The translations under genes were made by a program, and so were the position numbers. The notes beneath the pieces were generated by a model. It was not told the DNA's origin, did no database searches, and was given only the letters and a program-made list of their open reading frames with translations. Below, one piece after another: positions 61,925 through 64,000 of a stretch of 64,000 nt of DNA (its first letter is position 1; every line of letters begins with the position of its first letter). The DNA comes from Hymenolepis diminuta (lineage: Eukaryota > Platyhelminthes > Cestoda > Cyclophyllidea > Hymenolepididae). The stretch lies in assembly GCA_900708905.1 (NCBI GenBank), contig CAADRB010000049.1:598604-662603 (forward strand), read 5' to 3'.

Positions 61925-62440
61925 TACTTTTTAGACCATCATATTTACTGTTATTTTATTATTTCGGTTCTGGGGAAAAAACATGACCTAGAATTCGAAA
62001 CATATCCTTGTACACTTGCCATACATCTGTCTGACCATCTCTGTCTCTTTCCGGACGCACAGAAATCATCGGAGACTTCGCATACTATGCACTTTATGAA
62101 ATAGATATACACATTTTCTCATAATCGTTGCCCATATTGTTTGATCATGTATGAATAATAGATATATTTTACATTATCTAAGTTATTATAAAACTGATTG
62201 AAATATACATACGGGCGGTGAAATGCATCGCTATGCATCTGTTATAGCCTTAGAAGCCTTCCAAAAAGAACAATTCCCCGAATTGAATATTAACACTGGA
62301 TTAAGCAAACCTTTTTATTTCCACTAAATTATGTCAGCATCGATTCAAAATTTTGATGTATTCTAATAATTATGTAAAATTGTAAATATTTTTTAGTAAA
62401 ATTAACAACATATGAAATTATTACACTAATTTCTTTTATG

Positions 62441-62446
62441 AATAAA
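62441..62446 (+). terminator. Candidate agrin poly(A) signal AATAAA
   Basis: The first canonical AATAAA after the stop codon, 516 bp downstream. It implies a 3' UTR of about 0.5 kb. Confidence 0.5.
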
Positions 62447-62449
62447 TAT

Positions 62450-64000
62450 TTCCATTTTATCAAACAGCATCCACGGACTTAATAAGGTCAGTTAAATTAT
62501 TTTATTTCGAGATATTAGGGGACGAGCTCTTCGACCGAGTAATTTTTTTCTTCTAGTCAGTTTGAAGGTTAGTTGAAATGTTCATTGTGAATTAATACCT
62601 TGATAGTTCGGCAAGTAAAATATAATCTGAGCGAATGTATCAGAGAAGGAGAAAGGGCAGTCTGGCTGTTTCTATTTAATTTCGAAGTTATTGTGGCGGT
62701 TGGACATTGGTTGAAAAATTTCTTTCTGATATGTATGGCTTAGTAAGTGATGATTTTACTCGGTTTGGAAGTCAATATTTCGGTTCTACAATAGATAATA
62801 GTATGTTTGGAATCTGGGGATAATTACTTGGTGAGGGAAATGTTCAAATGATCTTTCGTTTAAAGGAAGGTGCTTTAACACTTTCATGCAACCAAGATTT
62901 TGAGCTTTAACTAGCGCACTCAACTGCAATAAGAATTGCATAATACAATTCTTTTGACCGCTTCAGACTTATTCGAGAAAGCGGTTTTGTAATTTTGAAA
63001 CTAGATGATACTTTATATTTGCGTAGCCAGTTGTGTCAATTTGAAGAAAGGTATTTATTTTAGTCTACTTCATATCAAACTTGCAGAAAAGTTGCTATTT
63101 GGATTTGTAAAGAACAACAATTCATTTCTAAACTGCGTTAGTAAAATTTCAATATTCTTTACTGGACAAGTCAAGTTATCAGCTTGAATGTCAGTTATTG
63201 AAATCTAAATTCTTCATAAATTATTAACCTCTTCGCACTCAAGGTGAGCTAATTAAAGGCAATTGCGATTATAAATTCAACTATCGGTTGGCATTAGGCA
63301 GTTTTGTCATCCCTGTTTATGTTTCTGTCGATTTGCCCTTTTCCTGGTTTGATTGCTTACTGATACAACTGACGCACGCAAATCAAAGCATCAACAAATT
63401 GATAGCTAGTGATTCTTCTTAAGTTTTTTCTGATCCTAACTGCCAAGTTTTCGATCGCTGAAATCGCACCTTTTTATTCGAATTCAGATGTTTTTTAAAG
63501 AGCCCAAATTGTATGTTTTAATGTCTACAATTTCGCAGGCAACTTTAAAGTGCAAAATTAACTTGTTGAATAAATTAACTTTGTTAAATTAATTTGATTT
63601 TTAATTGGAGATCTCCAGTTAAGTGTTTAATTGACAAGCAACGACAAAATGCTTTATGTGAATATCAGAAGCACAGAATTAATTTGATAGTTGAGGAAAA
63701 ACCTTAAAAATTTCCTAAACTGAAAGTAAAGGAGGCCAAGTAAGGTACTTTTATAGTCTGTCTGAGTAAGACTCAGATTTCTCGTTTAAATCTGAGGATC
63801 TCAAAGCCTATCAGTAGACAACAAACTTTTCAAAGTCAGGAGAACGAAACAGTCGCACAGGAAGTGGTGAGGAGCGAGGAAGGAAGAGATAGTTAGAAAG
63901 AGCTTAATTGTCAATTATAAAGTATCCAAAGTTCAACGTAGAGAAGAACAACTGAATGCGTCTGTGTTAGTATAGAGAAGATTGTTTTTTGGGTGTTTGC
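62450..64000. other. 3' flank without recognised genes
   Basis: AT-rich sequence with short chance ORFs only. I see no exon, repeat or RNA gene. Confidence 0.55.

Overview
This is a eukaryotic nuclear window. It is AT-rich and has split genes with GT-AG introns that fall into two size classes: very short (32-83 bp) and multi-kilobase. Gene content, the actin type, intron style and dispersed repeats suggest a lophotrochozoan, most likely a parasitic flatworm (Platyhelminthes, tapeworm favoured over fluke). That placement is inference; no diagnostic marker such as a spliced leader or rRNA is present. I see no prokaryotic genes, CRISPR arrays or operons.

Layout. (1) About 160-8568, possibly to 10055, minus strand: a cyclic nucleotide-gated channel subunit of the beta (CNGB) type. 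I could rebuild 15 exons with matching splice phases, from the cytosolic N-terminal region through S1-S6, pore, C-linker and cyclic-nucleotide-binding domain to the stop codon. The extreme N-terminus is unresolved. (2) 11489-13263, plus strand: a complete two-exon actin gene (376 aa) with CCAAT boxes, a perfect CArG box, a TATA-like box and a poly(A) signal. (3) 13264-22100: gene-free, with a promoter-like module that has no gene, a tRNA-derived SINE-like piece, a GA microsatellite and two copies of a dispersed repeat. (4) 22348-61924, plus strand: one large agrin-like proteoglycan gene. Twenty-five exons join in phase to 5577 coding bases (1858 aa plus stop). The protein has a signal peptide, an NtA-like N-terminal domain, nine follistatin/Kazal modules, two laminin-EGF modules, LamG1, EGF, LamG2, a Cys-rich linker and LamG3. 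(5) 61925-64000: 3' flank with one good poly(A) signal.

The most interesting observation is inside the agrin-like gene. The 165-bp intron between Kazal modules 3 and 4 contains three CCAAT-type boxes and a TATA-like sequence. They are followed by an ATG and a signal peptide that run in frame into Kazal module 4. This looks like an internal promoter for a short secreted isoform lacking the NtA-like domain and Kazal 1-3. Other points are a 32-bp intron, a GC-AG intron, a decayed mariner transposon in an agrin intron, two dispersed repeat families and an isolated promoter-like module near actin.

The channel, actin and agrin genes share no obvious pathway. Actin is cytoskeletal, the CNGB-type subunit would serve cyclic-nucleotide sensory signalling, and agrin is an extracellular matrix proteoglycan.
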